DNA of 64,000 bases, taken from the NCBI GenBank assembly GCA_963575745.1, contig CAUYUJ010019872.1:1-64000 (forward strand), written 5' to 3'. A program made the position numbers and the translations under genes. This document shows, piece after piece, positions 1-10,775 of this stretch. Source of the DNA: Prorocentrum cordatum. Taxonomy: Eukaryota > Sar > Dinophyceae > Prorocentrales > Prorocentraceae. The stretch's first letter is position 1, and every line of letters starts with the position of its first letter. Below the pieces are notes generated by a model, which did not search any database, had not been told where the DNA came from, and saw nothing but the letters and a program-made list of their open reading frames with translations.

Positions 1-72
1 GGAGGAGGAGGAGGAGGAGGAGGAGGAGGAGGAGGGAGAGGAGGAGGAGGGGGAGGACGAGGAGGAGAGGGC
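1..72. repeat. (GGA)n microsatellite, window edge
   Basis: Almost pure GGA triplets with a few interruptions. The array is cut by the left edge of the window. Confidence 0.95.
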
Positions 73-75
73 GAT

Positions 76-815
76 AGTACATATTGATTTTCTGCGCCCT
101 GCACCCGTGAGCTCTCAGCCGGATTCCCGGGGTCCAGGGGCACAGCCTTCGACATCGAAGGCACAGGGTCCTTTTCAGATTCAACAGGCTTACGCCACAT
201 CCGCCGACCCCTTTGTTGTAGTTCGTTCCCTATAGTCTTTCCAGTACGTCCGGGGATCGTCGCTGTCGCTTCCTGGGTGAGTCTTGGGGCTTCTATGTGC
301 GGTCATCGGAAGGTATCATCCGGCTTTCTCGAGCTTCTTGGAGGCCTTTCTGTTGCCGCCTGTCGCCATCGCGCCTTCGTCCTCCTCGCCGTCGTCGTCG
401 CCGCTGCGCGGTCGTCGTCGTCCTCCTCGGGCTCAATCAAGGTCGAGCCTCGGGTACAAAGACGACGGCGGCGTCGGCGACGGCGAGGGCGACGCACTGA
501 AGCATGGTTTAGTGTCGAACGGATTGGCGTTGAACGGTCCAGCCCTCTTGGGGTTGCCCGATGAACCGGCGGTTCCGAGGAATCGAGCGGGTTCTCGTTG
601 AGCCGCGGGTTCGGGTGATCCGGCTGCGTCCCACAACGCGTCCAAGACGGCCCAAAAACGTGCCCAAGGAGCAGTACACTTGCCCATAAATGTTTCCAGA
701 CAGCATGAACACGGGTCCAGGCCGCCACCGTGCTTGGGTTCTGGGTCCGAGGCCACTCGGATGGTCGGATGGCTGATGTGGTCTCGTGTGAGGCCTCTCG
801 GGGGCGTCTTGGAGG
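76..815. other. Unassigned non-repetitive DNA with GTC/CTC-rich patches
   Basis: No gene is supportable. A GTC/TCC-rich patch lies around 378-500. The open frames here are arginine/serine-rich products of biased composition, present on both strands, and I see no recognisable domain in them. Confidence 0.5.
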
Positions 816-819
816 CAGC

Positions 820-1380
820 TTTTGGGCCTGTTGGATACCTCCTGGAGGGCTCTTGGGGGCCTTTGGGGGCCCTCTTGGGGCTCCCTGGGTTGTCGGGGAA
901 CTTGAGGGCGTCTTAGGGCCGAAGGCTCGAAATTTCCGTTCGGGTTCCCTCTGCTTGGCCCCCATCTTAGGGCCGTCTTGGGGCCCTTTTGTGCCGTCTT
1001 GGGGGCTTCTGTGTCCGTCTGGGGGCCCTCTTGGGCCATCTTGGCGCCCTTTTAGGTGCATCTTGGGCCTTCTTGGACGTAGTGAAAGCACAAGTGCGAA
1101 TTTTCTATAAATACGCGTTTCCCCCAGGGTTCTTTTTGGGGCCTCTTGGGGGGCCTCTTGGAGGCCTCTTGGAGCGTCTTGGAAGCGTTTCGGGCCGTCT
1201 GGAGGCCGTCTTGGGCGTCTTGGAGCGATCTTTCGGCGACTCGGGGCCCGTTTGGACCGTCTTGGGGGCCTCTTGAGAGACCTCAAGGGGCTGTCCTGGA
1301 GCTCCAAAAGGAGCCTGGGGAGGACTGGGCCCCTCCTGGTGAGTTCGGCCGGGGGTTGTCGGGGGCCCAGGGGGGATGGT
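820..1380. repeat. Degenerate CTTGGGGGCC minisatellite block
   Basis: About 25 degenerate units of 15-27 bp built on CTTGGGGGCC / CTTGGGGCC / CTTGGAGGCC. The same family recurs at 59.2-60.6 kb in this orientation and at 39.11-39.45 kb in the opposite orientation. Gly/Leu- and Pro-rich open frames cross it on both strands and are by-products of the repeat. Confidence 0.8.
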
Positions 1381-1389
1381 CAAACTCTT

Positions 1390-1840
1390 GGTTTGGGGTC
1401 CAGGGGGGATTACACGTCGGTCGTTGAAAGTAGGTATTTCTGGATTCCCTTATCCCAATTTATTTCTAGCGCCTTACTAAGAGTCGAGCGGTTTTTCGCT
1501 TCCCTCCTCTCCAGGAGGTGGGCGGAGACCCAATCTACTCCCACGCCTTCCTACTTCATGTTTCTACCTGCTTCTTCCGACCGACGTGTAATTAGGGGGG
1601 GAGAAGCTCACACGCCCAGAGACCCACGAGGAGTCGGCGGATTTATGAGGAGGGGTGCTGCTGGAGAGCGTGACTGGGCGAGTGATGCTGATGAGGCCGT
1701 GCCGTTGCGCCTGACGTGCAGATTTGGTGTCTTCGGGGGGAGGGTGTCGCAGGGCCTACCTTGGAACGCCCCAGTCAAAGGCTTGGGCCGAAGGATTAGG
1801 ATATTCCCCGGGGTGGAGGGTTTCTCCGAAGGGCTTGGGC
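1390..1840. other. Unassigned spacer
   Basis: Mixed-composition DNA between two repeat blocks. I see no domain-bearing frame, RNA gene or inverted repeat worth naming. Confidence 0.4.
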
Positions 1841-1845
1841 GACCC

Positions 1846-1873
1846 GTCCTCCTCCTCCTCCTCCTCCTCCTCC

Positions 1874-1914
<41 letters not shown>

Positions 1915-1945
1915 TCCTCCCTCCTCCTCATCCTCCTCCATTTAC
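1846..1945. repeat. (CTC)n-(ATC)n compound microsatellite
   Basis: A TCC/CTC run (about 1847-1875) passes directly into an ATC run (about 1875-1912) and back to CTC. Met, Ser, Asp and Ile homopolymer frames here are artefacts. Confidence 0.95.
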
Positions 1946-2275
1946 AATTACTCAATATGAAAATACTCTCCCTCTTCCCCTGATGGCGTCCGGGTGATGG
2001 CCGCGCACCCTCCGCGTACGGTTTTTTTATTCACAGGATGCCCGGGAAATCCCGGGAAACGTCTCTCGCTGAGGCGCCGGCGTCATTTTTTCCCAAAATG
2101 TTGCTCTCGTTGAGGCGCCGGCCTCATTTCTGCTCCCGAATCGTTCCGAATCGTGCTCCCGCTGCAGCGTGGGCCTCATTTTTGGATCGGTGTTTGGCCT
2201 CCGTCGTTCAGGATGGCGTTCTCGCCCCAGCGCGGGCCTTTTTCTCGCGCGCCCATCCGCCCGCCACCACCGCGC
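1946..2275. repeat. Short GAGGCGCCGGC-type tandem repeat and spacer
   Basis: Between about 2060 and 2215 a 50-55 bp unit recurs loosely, containing 'GTTGAGGCGCCGGC', 'CTCATTTTTGG' or related strings. Copies are diverged. No gene is seen. Confidence 0.45.
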
Positions 2276-2280
2276 CGCAC

Positions 2281-2475
2281 CGCCACCACCACCACCACCA
2301 CCACCACCACCACCACCACCACCACCACCACCACCAGCACCAGTACAACACCACACCACCAGCCCACCACCACCACACCAGCACCACCACCACCACCATC
2401 ACCACCACCACCACCACCACCACCACCACACCACCACCACCACTACCACCCACCACCACCACCACCACGACAACC
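2281..2475. repeat. (CCA)n microsatellite
   Basis: Long CCA/CAC triplet array with few interruptions, followed by a short (ACGC)n patch to about 2505. The His/Thr/Pro and Trp/Val/Gly frames are artefacts. Confidence 0.95.
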
Positions 2476-2505
2476 ACGCACACACGCACGCACGCACGCA
2501 CGTGC

Positions 2506-3712
2506 ACCACCACCCACTACGCACGCGCGCGCGGAGCCACAGGTCCGCTACGACACGCGTCCGCGGATAGAGAAAATCAGCGCCATGGTAAGGGATGGGA
2601 GGGAGGGGTAGGACGTCAGACATGACGCGAGCGCACCTAGCTTGCCTCCTCCCCTCCCCCTCCTCCACCTCCTCCTCCTCCTCGGGTCGCCTACGGCCCC
2701 GGGGGAAACCGTGCACCCCAGAGTACTCAATGCATGGGAGGTGCGGCTGAAAGTCCCTGTGCCCGGGAAGGGTCAGAGGGTCGGCCTCGTATAATTGTGC
2801 AAGAGGTCGAGCAGAGGAAGACGAATAGGAGACGACAACGGACGACAAGGAGATGTCCAGCTCACACCAGTGTCTGCCACGTGCAGCTTGAGTCCAAGGG
2901 GTCTTGGAGTGGTCAGTGGGGCGGCTTTGGAAGGCCCTGGGCCCTACATTACCTTTGGCTAGGACCTGAGCGCGTGCACATCCCGCGCGTGCTTGCACTA
3001 TGTATGTGTGTATCTAAGTATGCTCGGGATTCCAAGCTTGTAGGCCTACGATGACTCCAAGAGGGCATGCACCAAGGAGTGCCCAAGGAAGGTCCCAAGG
3101 GGGCCCCAGCAGGACAAAGTGATTGACTACTCTCCGAACGTGGCCTCCAATGCACTGGAGGAGCCCGTGAAGGCCCAACTGGGCCTAGCTCAGCTCCGAG
3201 ACCATACACAATCCGTACGATGGCTCCAGGCAAGACGTGTCGACGTCCGAGCGCATGGAGCAAGCGAGAACGGCAACGTACTTGCCTCGACTCTACGATG
3301 AGTTTTTGCGACATCGAGAGGCCATCAACATACATTCCTGACATGTGGTGGTGTACGGGGGTGCACCATCCACAATACATCTGATCAGCGCAGGGCAACG
3401 CAGACGATTCACAGAGGGAGACTCGCAACCTGCAGTTCCACGCTGCTGCATGTGCGTAGCAGAGATTTCGCGCAACGAGTATCAAGGCCTATTCTGGACC
3501 ATCCTTGTTCCTCATTGTCTTTCCCATCTCAGTGTCTTCCCTTCCTCCTGGATCCTTCCCCTGTTCCTCCTCGTTTTCCGCCTCCGCCTCCTCCTCCAGG
3601 GCGACGACATCCATGCATACTCGCCGCCCTTGGTCCCTCTTGGCCAGGGAGTCCCATACACCGATCCTGGGCCCAGGGTGGGCCACAGGCAGTTTACATA
3701 TTTCTTGTCGCC
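2506..3712. other. Unassigned single-copy-looking DNA
   Basis: About 1.2 kb with no dominant repeat. Open frames are short (60-180 codons), lie on both strands and contain no motif I recognise. No gene call is made. Confidence 0.4.
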
Positions 3713-3715
3713 CTC

Positions 3716-3762
3716 TCCGCCTCCTCCTCCTCCTCCTCCTCCTCCTCCTCCTCCTCCTCGGT
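3716..3762. repeat. (CTC)n microsatellite
   Basis: About 15 CTC triplets. Confidence 0.95.
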
Positions 3763-3764
3763 TA

Positions 3765-5070
3765 TCCTCGCTCCGCTGGCCTGCCCCGTCCCTCGTCCCC
3801 TCGTGTGGCAGAACCTGGTGAAGCTCTTCGAGGAGAGGTCGGCGAGCATGGCCACTCTCAGGCGCGACCTCCCGCGCTCGGGCTTGGACACGCGGGCAGA
3901 GAGGGGGAGATGCTGCTTCGTAGAGCTTCTCTTCGAAGTGCGACTCGGCTGCGTCATCTGGGGTGCCCCGCCAACGAGGGCCGCCGATGCGCTTATCGGG
4001 CATTCGAGAAGAAGTGGCGGCCGAGAACGCCCTGGCGACAATCAGCCCCCTCACAAGTCGCCGTGGAGTGTGTCTATGGGGTGACGGAGTCGAGTCAGGA
4101 TTGCCAGGCCTGAGGCATCTCGCGTGTTCGCGCACGGATGCCATCTTGCATCAGTGCAGAGTCGTCAGGCTTGTCCTGCACACCCGCTTTGCTGTCTGAC
4201 TACAGACCCGCAGTTCGGGAGTATATGCTACCGTAATACATTAAATGTTGAGACACCTTAGAGATGTGACTATACACGAGCGTGATGCCACCGCCGCCGC
4301 TTTCGCTGCTGTCTATAGCGTCGTCGTTTGAACTCGAGATCGTTCTTGAGTCTCTCATAGATGGCACCTGTGCAGGAGCAGGTTCGCATTGCTGCTGCGA
4401 TACCATCATCATTTGTGTGACGTCCTTTGTGCACTACCATTGCCCCTCCTCGGACGCAGCCAGTGAGGCGCAACCACCAGATCAACGGATCACGTTAACT
4501 GCCAATGTCATGATCGTTGTGATAACGTGAGCGAAGCTATGGGTCCTTGTGTCGGTGCAGCAACAACGGAACCTTTCTGCAAGCAGGACAGGCGTGGGGA
4601 GGGAAAACGGGGGCGCGGGTTGCAACATGGAAAAGCCAGGGCATGCAGGTTAGGGAGGGAGAGGGGGGGGGAGGACAGAGAGACGCTGGACGGCACGCCG
4701 AGAAGGCGCCGCAGCCAGCAGAGGGCCCCGCAGGCTGGCCGCGCGAGCGCGAGACAGAAGCTGGCAGCCCCAGGCACTGACTTCGGTCACCGTCAGGGGG
4801 CTCACCATCGCCCCCAGGTAATCGAGGATCGACGAGGAGGGGAAATCGAGCACCGAGAAGGCCTGGGACGCTTTTGCGCGTCTCTGGGAGTCCAGGTGGG
4901 TTCTGTGGGGCCCAGGGCTGCCCGTGTCCAGGAGGAGTTGGCGGCCCCCCGCCCTTCGGGGGCTGCTAGAGGTGCCCCTGGCCCAGGGTGTCCTTGGGCC
5001 CCTGGCTCAAGGCGTCTGTCCCAAGGGGGCCCAAGATGCCCCTGGACCGAGGTGTCCCCAGCTTTTCGCT
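3765..5070. other. Unassigned DNA
   Basis: No domain-bearing frame is visible. A G-rich low-complexity patch lies at 4650-4680. The long frames of 4.5-5.1 kb end in a GAG/CTC repeat and have biased Arg/Gly/Pro composition, so I do not call them genes. Confidence 0.4.
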
Positions 5071-5077
5071 CCATGAG

Positions 5078-5245
5078 GAGGAGGAGGAGGAGGAGGAGGA
5101 GGAGGAGGAGGAGGAGGAGGAGGAGGAGGAGGAGACGGATGAGATAGAGGAGGAAAACGATGAGTAAACATAATGAACGTGGAGGAGCAGGAGGAGGAGA
5201 AGGAGGAGGAGGAGGAGGAGGAGGAGGAGGAGGAGGAGGAGAGCC
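5078..5245. repeat. (GGA)n microsatellites
   Basis: Two GGA arrays (about 5078-5135 and 5178-5241) separated by some 40 bp. Confidence 0.95.
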
Positions 5246-5454
5246 CCTGGCCCCATGGGGCCCTGGGGCACCTCTTGGCCACGCGAGGGGGCGTTCGGGA
5301 GGCCCGCTGGGCCTCCCCGGGAGATCCTGGGGGGGCCTTGGGCCCGGGGCGCTTCCCGGCAGCCCTCCTCTACCCCCCCCCTTGGCACTGCCTGGGGCCC
5401 GGTGGAGGGAGAAGGGGAACATGGGGGCGGGAGGAGCAATGACGAGGGGGAGGA

Positions 5455-5665
5455 GTCAAGAGGGAGGGAGGGAGGGAGGGATGAAGGGAGGAGGAAGAGG
5501 AGGAGGATGATGATGCTGATGATGATGATGATGATGATGATGAGGAGGAGGAGGAGGAGGATGATGATGAGGAGGATGGGGAGGAGGATGAGGACGAGAA
5601 GGAGGATGATGATGAGGAGGAGGAGGCGGAGGAGGAGGAGGAGGCGGAGGCGGAGGAGAAGTTCG
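5455..5665. repeat. GGAG / GAT / GGA compound microsatellite
   Basis: GGGA repeats pass into GAT and then GGA/GGC triplets, ending in the GAGGCGGAGG stretch that precedes a CT-rich tract. Confidence 0.9.
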
Positions 5666-5790
5666 ATTACAGCGTTCTCTCTCTGTCTCTCTCTTTCTTT
5701 CTTTTTCTCTCTCTCTCTCTCTCTTTCTTTGATATTTCTTTCTCTTCCCAGCCACGGTGAGGCACGTGGGCTGTACCAGGTAATGGGAAG
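5666..5790. repeat. CT-rich tract with splice-like edge, copy 1 of a duplicated module
   Basis: A (CT)n/(CTTT)n tract ends in CCCAG, followed by 'CCACGGTGAGGCACG' and, 28 bp after the CAG, 'GTAATG'. A second, diverged copy of this order (GAG-rich, CT tract, CAG/TAG, CCACG-TGAGGCA) is at 6270-6400. The arrangement resembles a polypyrimidine tract, 3' splice site, tiny exon and 5' splice site, but it may simply be a duplicated microsatellite flank. Confidence 0.45.
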
Positions 5791-5794
5791 GGGT

Positions 5795-6260
5795 GACGAT
5801 GATGACGCTGATGACGACGATGATGCCGACGATGATGATGATGATGCTGATAATGATGCTGATGATGATTATGACGCCGATTCTGATGATGCTGTTGCTG
5901 ATGCTGATGCTGATGCTGATGATGATCATGCTGATCATGCCGATGATGCTGATGATGCTGCTTCTGATGATGGTGATGCTGCTAATGTTGATCATGCTGC
6001 TGACGATGATGATGCTGCTGATGCTGATGGTGATGATGATGCCGAGGATGCTGATGATGCTGCTGATGATGCTGCTGCTGCTGCTGATGATGATCATTAT
6101 GGTGGTGGTGGTCTTGGTGATTTTGGTGGGTGTGATGATGATGAGGAGGATGAGGATGAGGGTGAGGGTGCTGATGATGATGACGACGATGCTGCTGCTG
6201 CTGCTCATGATGATGCTGACGATGATGATGCTGCTGCTGATGATGATGAGGAGGAGGAGG
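5795..6260. repeat. GAT/GCT trinucleotide array
   Basis: Mixed GATGAT, GCTGAT and GACGAT triplets over about 460 bp with a short GGT patch near 6100-6130. Asp/Ala-rich and Met/Leu-rich frames are artefacts of the repeat. Confidence 0.9.
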
Positions 6261-6269
6261 ACGAGCAGA

Positions 6270-6400
6270 ATGGAGGAGGAGGAGTTAGCTTATAGTGTTC
6301 TGTCCTTCTCTCTCTCTCTTTTGATTTCTCTCTCTCGCTCCCTCTCTCTCACTCTCTCTCACCCCCTAGCCACGATGAGGCATGGGGTGATGGGGATGAA
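6270..6400. repeat. CT-rich tract, copy 2 of the 5.67-kb module
   Basis: A CT tract (about 6300-6360) ends in CCCCTAG, followed by 'CCACGATGAGGCATGG', matching the string after the first CT tract. It indicates a ~610-bp segmental tandem duplication of microsatellite plus flank. Confidence 0.55.
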
Positions 6401-6419
6401 CATGATGATGTGGCGCAAC

Positions 6420-6467
<48 letters not shown>

Positions 6468-6582
6468 CTGATGCTGATGCTGATGCTGATGCTGATGCTG
6501 ATGCTGCTGATGATGATGATGCTGATGCTGATGCTGATGCTGATGCTGATGCTGATGATGATGATGATGATGATGATGATGC

Positions 6583-6629
<47 letters not shown>

Positions 6630-6660
6630 TGGAGGAGCAGGAGGAGGATGAGGAGGAGAA
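6420..6660. repeat. (GAT)n / (GCTGAT)n microsatellite
   Basis: Long GAT array interrupted by GCTGAT hexamers, ending in GGA triplets. Confidence 0.95.
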
Positions 6661-7007
6661 GTCAGACCTGTGTAAGCCCAAGAGGCATCAACGATGTTGG
6701 AATAAGCCCTACCTCCAAGCTCCCTCTTCATACGCCCCTACAACGGTTCATTTCCACTGAGAGAACTGCCGCGTTGGAAGACACCGTTTGAAGACCCTGA
6801 AGCAGTCCAAAACATTGTTCTCCGGATTCCAACGCCACGGATCAACCTGACTGTTGCGTCTTGACGAGCCTGCGTCGTACCAGAAAGCCATCCTTGGGAC
6901 TTCAACACCGCGAATCAACGTAATTGTCGCATTCATAATCCTGAATCCTTGCGAAACACCATTTCTGGTACGCTCATCATGGGAATCAGTGGAACTCTTG
7001 CACATGT
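6661..7007. other. Unassigned spacer
   Basis: Unique-looking sequence. The motif TCAACG-C recurs three times, but I see no gene. Confidence 0.35.
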
Positions 7008-7250
7008 TGAAAGCGAATCTGCGCGGCGCTGAGGCGAGAGCCACATTTTGAACACCGGTCGCCCTCAATCCGTGAAGCTCTTGCAATTCATTAAAGCGAA
7101 AGTGCGCGGCGCTAGGGCGAGAGCCACATTTTGAACACCGGTCGCCCTCAATCCGTGAAGCTCTTGCGAATTTATATGACGAATGTGCTCGGTGCTAAGG
7201 CGAGAGCCAGATTTTGAAAACGGCCCGCCCTCCATTTGTAAAACGGTGGC
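7008..7250. repeat. ~81-bp minisatellite, three copies
   Basis: Three tandem units share 'GAGAGCCACATTTTGAA', then CACCGGTCGCCCTCAATCC, then GTGAAGCTCTTGC, with increasing divergence in the third copy. More degenerate relatives lie at 7870-8010 ('CCATCCGTGAATCTCGTGCG', 'CCCTCCATCTTTGAA'). Confidence 0.8.
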
Positions 7251-7869
7251 CAATTTCTACGCTTCCGGGTCATAAGTGGCGAGGGAATCTCAGGCGAATC
7301 TCCCAGCCCGCTCTACGAGGAGAAGGATGCTGTAGCGTTCTGGCTGGGAAGCTGGTGAGACTGGTGCGTCCAGATTCGATACCGCTGTCGTGCTACCTTT
7401 GGCTCACGCTCTGACCGCCTCCGAGGTAAAAAAGGCTCCCACCGCACTTTCATGGCAGCGGAGCCCGTGGTTCGCCCCACGGGCTCGGTGAGCGTAGCTA
7501 CCTCCGCGAAGCATGCTCCTTCCCGCAATGGCCGCGGCGGCAGCTGCAGCGGCCCCACCGAACCTTACCACAACCGGCCCGGGTTTCGATGCGACGTTGC
7601 CCGAGGTCCGAGAGGTTCGGCACAACCTGAGCACGAACCGATGCGCGGAACTGTTCGCTGCCTGTTTGCGAGAACGGAGATTTCAGGCATCGGAGACGCC
7701 TACGGCGAATCACCGCTGTCCCCCTGCGTTTTGAAAAGCGTCTCTGTGGCCAAACGTCTGGGTCCAGAGTTTTGACAAGTTATCAGACCAGGCGTTCCCC
7801 GTTCCGCTGTGGAAGCCTTTCGGGGAAAGCCTGGGCAAGCATGCTGCGGATAATCAGGAAAGGGGGTTT
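7251..7869. other. Unassigned spacer between two minisatellite blocks
   Basis: Short frames on both strands only, none with a recognisable domain. Near 7391 there is a chance 'TTTGGCTCA', which I do not take as a spliced-leader relict. Confidence 0.35.
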
Positions 7870-8010
7870 AGAGTAATGCGCTGGCGCGAGGGCGAATTCA
7901 TCAGATTGAGAATGAGACCCTTTCCATCCGTGAATCTCGTGCGAATGTCCGCGGCACTGATGCGGGAACCGCATTAAAAAAACGACCCCCTCCATCTTTG
8001 AATATGTTGC
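7870..8010. repeat. Degenerate copies of the 7.0-kb minisatellite
   Basis: Two weak copies of the 7.0-kb unit (CATCCGTGAA / GTGCGAAT / GCGGGAACCGCATT). They mark the far edge of the same repeat family. Confidence 0.5.
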
Positions 8011-8110
8011 AGATTACAAACTCCAGGGTGGGGGACGCTCAGGAGAAACGCCTCGCCTCGAGCTGGCACCCTCGGGGGTGCCACAAGGAGGAGCTATTCA
8101 TAGACTAGAC

Positions 8111-8134
8111 GGATGATGATGATGATGATGATGC

Positions 8135-8167
<33 letters not shown>

Positions 8168-8334
8168 GGATGAGGATGAGGATGAGGATGAGGATGAGGA
8201 TAAGGATGATGAGGATGATGAGGATGATGATGATGATGATGATGCTGAGATGATGATGATGATGCTGCTGATGATGATGATGCTGATGCTGATGATGATT
8301 ATGATGATGATGATGATGCTGATGACGACGATGC

Positions 8335-8366
<32 letters not shown>

Positions 8367-8381
8367 GTGGTGGTGATGATG

Positions 8382-8433
<52 letters not shown>

Positions 8434-8592
8434 GGAGGAGGAGGAGGAGGAGGAGGAGGAGGAGGAGGAGGATGAGGAGGAGGAGGAGGAGGAGGAGGGT
8501 GAGCAGGAGAAGGAGGAGGAGGAGGAAAACGAACAGGAAAAGGAGGAGGAGGAAAATGAGGAGGAGGAGGATGAGGAGGAGGGAACTGCCTG
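8111..8592. repeat. GAT then GAG trinucleotide array
   Basis: GAT and GAGGAT repeats to about 8430, then GGA repeats to about 8590. Homopolymeric His/Ile/Ser/Pro/Leu frames on the minus strand are artefacts. Confidence 0.95.
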
Positions 8593-8715
8593 AGGGCCCC
8601 GTCCCCCGTGCCGCGAGGCCGTGGCCAGAGGAGGTCGAGTTCAAGGACGCGGAGTGGCCGTGCGCGAGAGCTGTGTTCGTGGGCCCCGCGCCCAGGCATC
8701 GGATCGCCCGCCAGG

Positions 8716-8925
8716 CCCTCGTGTTTTGTAAGGCAGGGTCGAGTGTTGCAAGAAAGGGGGCGCGTTGTTTTGTAAGGAATGGTCGAGTAAGGGTCGAGTT
8801 TTGTAAGGAAGGCCCTTGTGTTTTGTGAGGAAGGCCCTCGTGTTTTGTAAGGAAGGGCCGAGTTTTGCAAGGAAGGGTCGAGTTGTGTAAGGAAGGCCCT
8901 CGTGTTTTGTGAGGGAGGGGACGAT
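8716..8925. repeat. ~20-bp GTAAGGAAGG minisatellite
   Basis: About nine units of the form 'GTCGAGTTTTGTAAGGAAGG' alternating with 'CCCTCGTGTTTTGTAAGG'. Every unit carries a GTAAGG or GTGAGG, and the array is strongly strand-asymmetric (GT-rich). Confidence 0.8.
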
Positions 8926-9215
8926 GAGTGGGGGGAGGGTCGAGCGTTGCATCAAAAGGGTCCCTGCACGGGGCCCACAAAGGAAACACAAGGGGCCCCG
9001 CAGGTATACTAGAGGTGCACCGCTGCCCACCCTGGTGCGCAGCCCCCCCCCCATGAAGCAACGCCCGGCGGGCCCGCCGGCCGCAGACAGATGCGACGGT
9101 GTGACGATGTCCGCCCGAGGTCACGCAGAGGGCCTCCCCCCGCGGGACACTTGTTTTGGGCTTCCGTCCCGCGAACTGCCCCCCCGGAGGAGCCGGCGAA
9201 GGAAGAGCGTTGGGC
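8926..9215. other. Unassigned spacer
   Basis: GC-rich sequence without a recognisable gene. Confidence 0.35.
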
Positions 9216-9221
9216 GCCGCG

Positions 9222-9372
9222 TAATGGGGGGGTCATAAATGGGGGGGTGGCGAGCGTGGTCCGAAAAGGTACCCAAACGGTACCTAAACGAGCCCCCTGG
9301 GGCTCTGGAGGGGCCCGAAAGGGGCACGAAAGGGGACCTTTTCTTACCCCCCCATTTGTGACCCCCCCATTA
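9222..9372. mobile_element. MITE-like element with 27-bp terminal inverted repeats
   Basis: The left arm 9222-9248 (TAAT, G7, TCATAAAT, G7, T) and the right arm 9346-9372 are reverse complements with one mismatch in 27. The ends fit a TA target-site duplication (9222-9223 and 9371-9372) around a ~147-bp element. The interior continues the inverted symmetry (AAAAGGTACC near 9264 against GGGGACCTTTT near 9334). There is no coding capacity, so it would be a non-autonomous element; the superfamily is uncertain (TA duplication suggests Tc1/mariner-like or a related group). Confidence 0.7.
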
Positions 9373-9815
9373 AGCCACGCCCGAGAGCGGGCAGCGCCAG
9401 GGCCGAGGCAGGCCTGTGCGCCAGCAGCGCCCGGGCCTCGCGTCTCCTGGCGTCTGTTCCTCCTCCGACGGTGCATCGTCTCTCGCGGCATGTGGCCCGA
9501 TTCCGGTGGAGCGGCCCTCAGTCGGCTCTCATCCGCTTCATGCCTCACTCTATTCTTTTGTCTGCCCGGCGCCAGGCCTCCCGGGCTGACAGTCGTTCCA
9601 GCGAAGACTTCCCCAGGGCTGCTTGCTGCAGGCTTCTTGTGGACTGGCCTCCTACTGTAATCTTCTTTCGCGGCGTGTGCTCCGAGGATCCCGGCCTTTT
9701 CTCGGGGACCGGCCTGTCGCCGTGAGCGGTCTTTTGCGCTCCAGGCGTCCGGGCGGCGGCCTCTCTGGAGGTCTCATGCGTCCCGAGGCTGGCCGCCGCG
9801 ATGCTCTGTGCCGCC
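9373..9815. other. Unassigned GC-rich spacer
   Basis: Overlapping frames on both strands without recognisable domains. Confidence 0.35.
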
Positions 9816-9817
9816 CG

Positions 9818-9879
<62 letters not shown>

Positions 9880-9882
9880 CTC
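9818..9882. repeat. (GAC)n microsatellite
   Basis: About 21 GAC triplets. Confidence 0.95.
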
Positions 9883-9985
9883 TCGCCTCTCTCGCTTCCT
9901 CCGCCCTCTCTCTCGCCCCCAGCTTGTGCGCCCCGGATTTTTCCCGGATCGCCCGCCGTGGCTTCTCTTGTCGGCCCGTGTGTTC

Positions 9986-10095
9986 GCGTGTGTGTGTGTA
10001 TGCGTATGCGTGTGCGTGTGCGTGTGTTCGCATGTGTGTGTGTGTGGGTGTTTGTGTGTGTGTGTGTGTGTCTGTGTGTGTGTGTGTGTGTGTGT
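9986..10095. repeat. (GT)n microsatellite
   Basis: GT dinucleotide array interrupted by GC and TT steps. Confidence 0.9.
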
Positions 10096-10109
10096 TCGGC
10101 TGTGTTTTT

Positions 10110-10497
10110 CGCGGGGGTCCTCTCGCCCTCTCTCTCTCGCCCTCTCTCTCTCTCCGTGTGCCTCTGTCTCCGTCTCCGCGTCCTCCACGCTCCCTGTGGC
10201 CGAGGAGGGGGCGAGGGAGCGGCACAAAGGCCAGAGCCTTCGACGGTCCGCACGGGCCTTCGGAAGTCGGGGGCGGAAAAGAGGGGGGTGATGACTAGGG
10301 GGGGTGGACATCATGACGGGGGCCATGATGTTTCCCCAGATCTCATGGCGCCTCTTCTCATTTCATTACGTCCCTGGCTTCCCCGCTGGGCCGCGCACGT
10401 GCCGCCGGTCATGTTTTGCACCCCCCTCTCCTGGACGCCCCCCTCCTGGCCGCTCCCAAGAAAGAGCAAAGGCGAGCGTGGCATAGAGGATCCTGCC
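10110..10497. other. CTCTCT-rich flank and unassigned DNA
   Basis: A CT-rich patch at 10122-10160, then GC-rich sequence with G-runs near 10280-10305. No gene is seen. Confidence 0.35.
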
Positions 10498-10498
10498 T

Positions 10499-10612
10499 TC
10501 GTCGTCCTCCCTCCTCCCTCCTCCCTCCTCCCTCCTCCCTCCTCCCTCCTCCCTCCTCCCTCCTCCCTCCCTCCCTCCTCCCTCCTCCCTCCTCCCTCCT
10601 CCCTCCTCCTCT
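10499..10612. repeat. (CCTCCCT)n heptanucleotide repeat
   Basis: About 15 CTCCCTC heptamers. Because 7 is not a multiple of 3, all frames stay open on both strands and generate spurious Ser/Pro/Leu and Gly/Glu/Arg ORFs. Confidence 0.9.
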
Positions 10613-10775
10613 GGTGGCACCCCGCTGTCTGCCTGCGGCGAGCTGTTTTTTTTTGTGTCTCGTGCACGGCCCGGAGGACAGGCTGGGCGTCTCGCCCGAG
10701 CCTGCCCACGGGAGCCTCCCCCGGGCCCACGGGAGCTGCTCGGGCCTGGAAGGGCGTGTGCTCGGGTGAGCACCC

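Noticed and set aside
5255-6791. Asp-, Met- and Arg-rich ORFs at 5.2-6.8 kb
   Set aside because: Microsatellite translations; no non-repeat domain is attached.
7385-7405. Relict spliced leader near 7391 (TTTGGCTCA)
   Set aside because: Only the core matches and no ORF follows in a sensible position.
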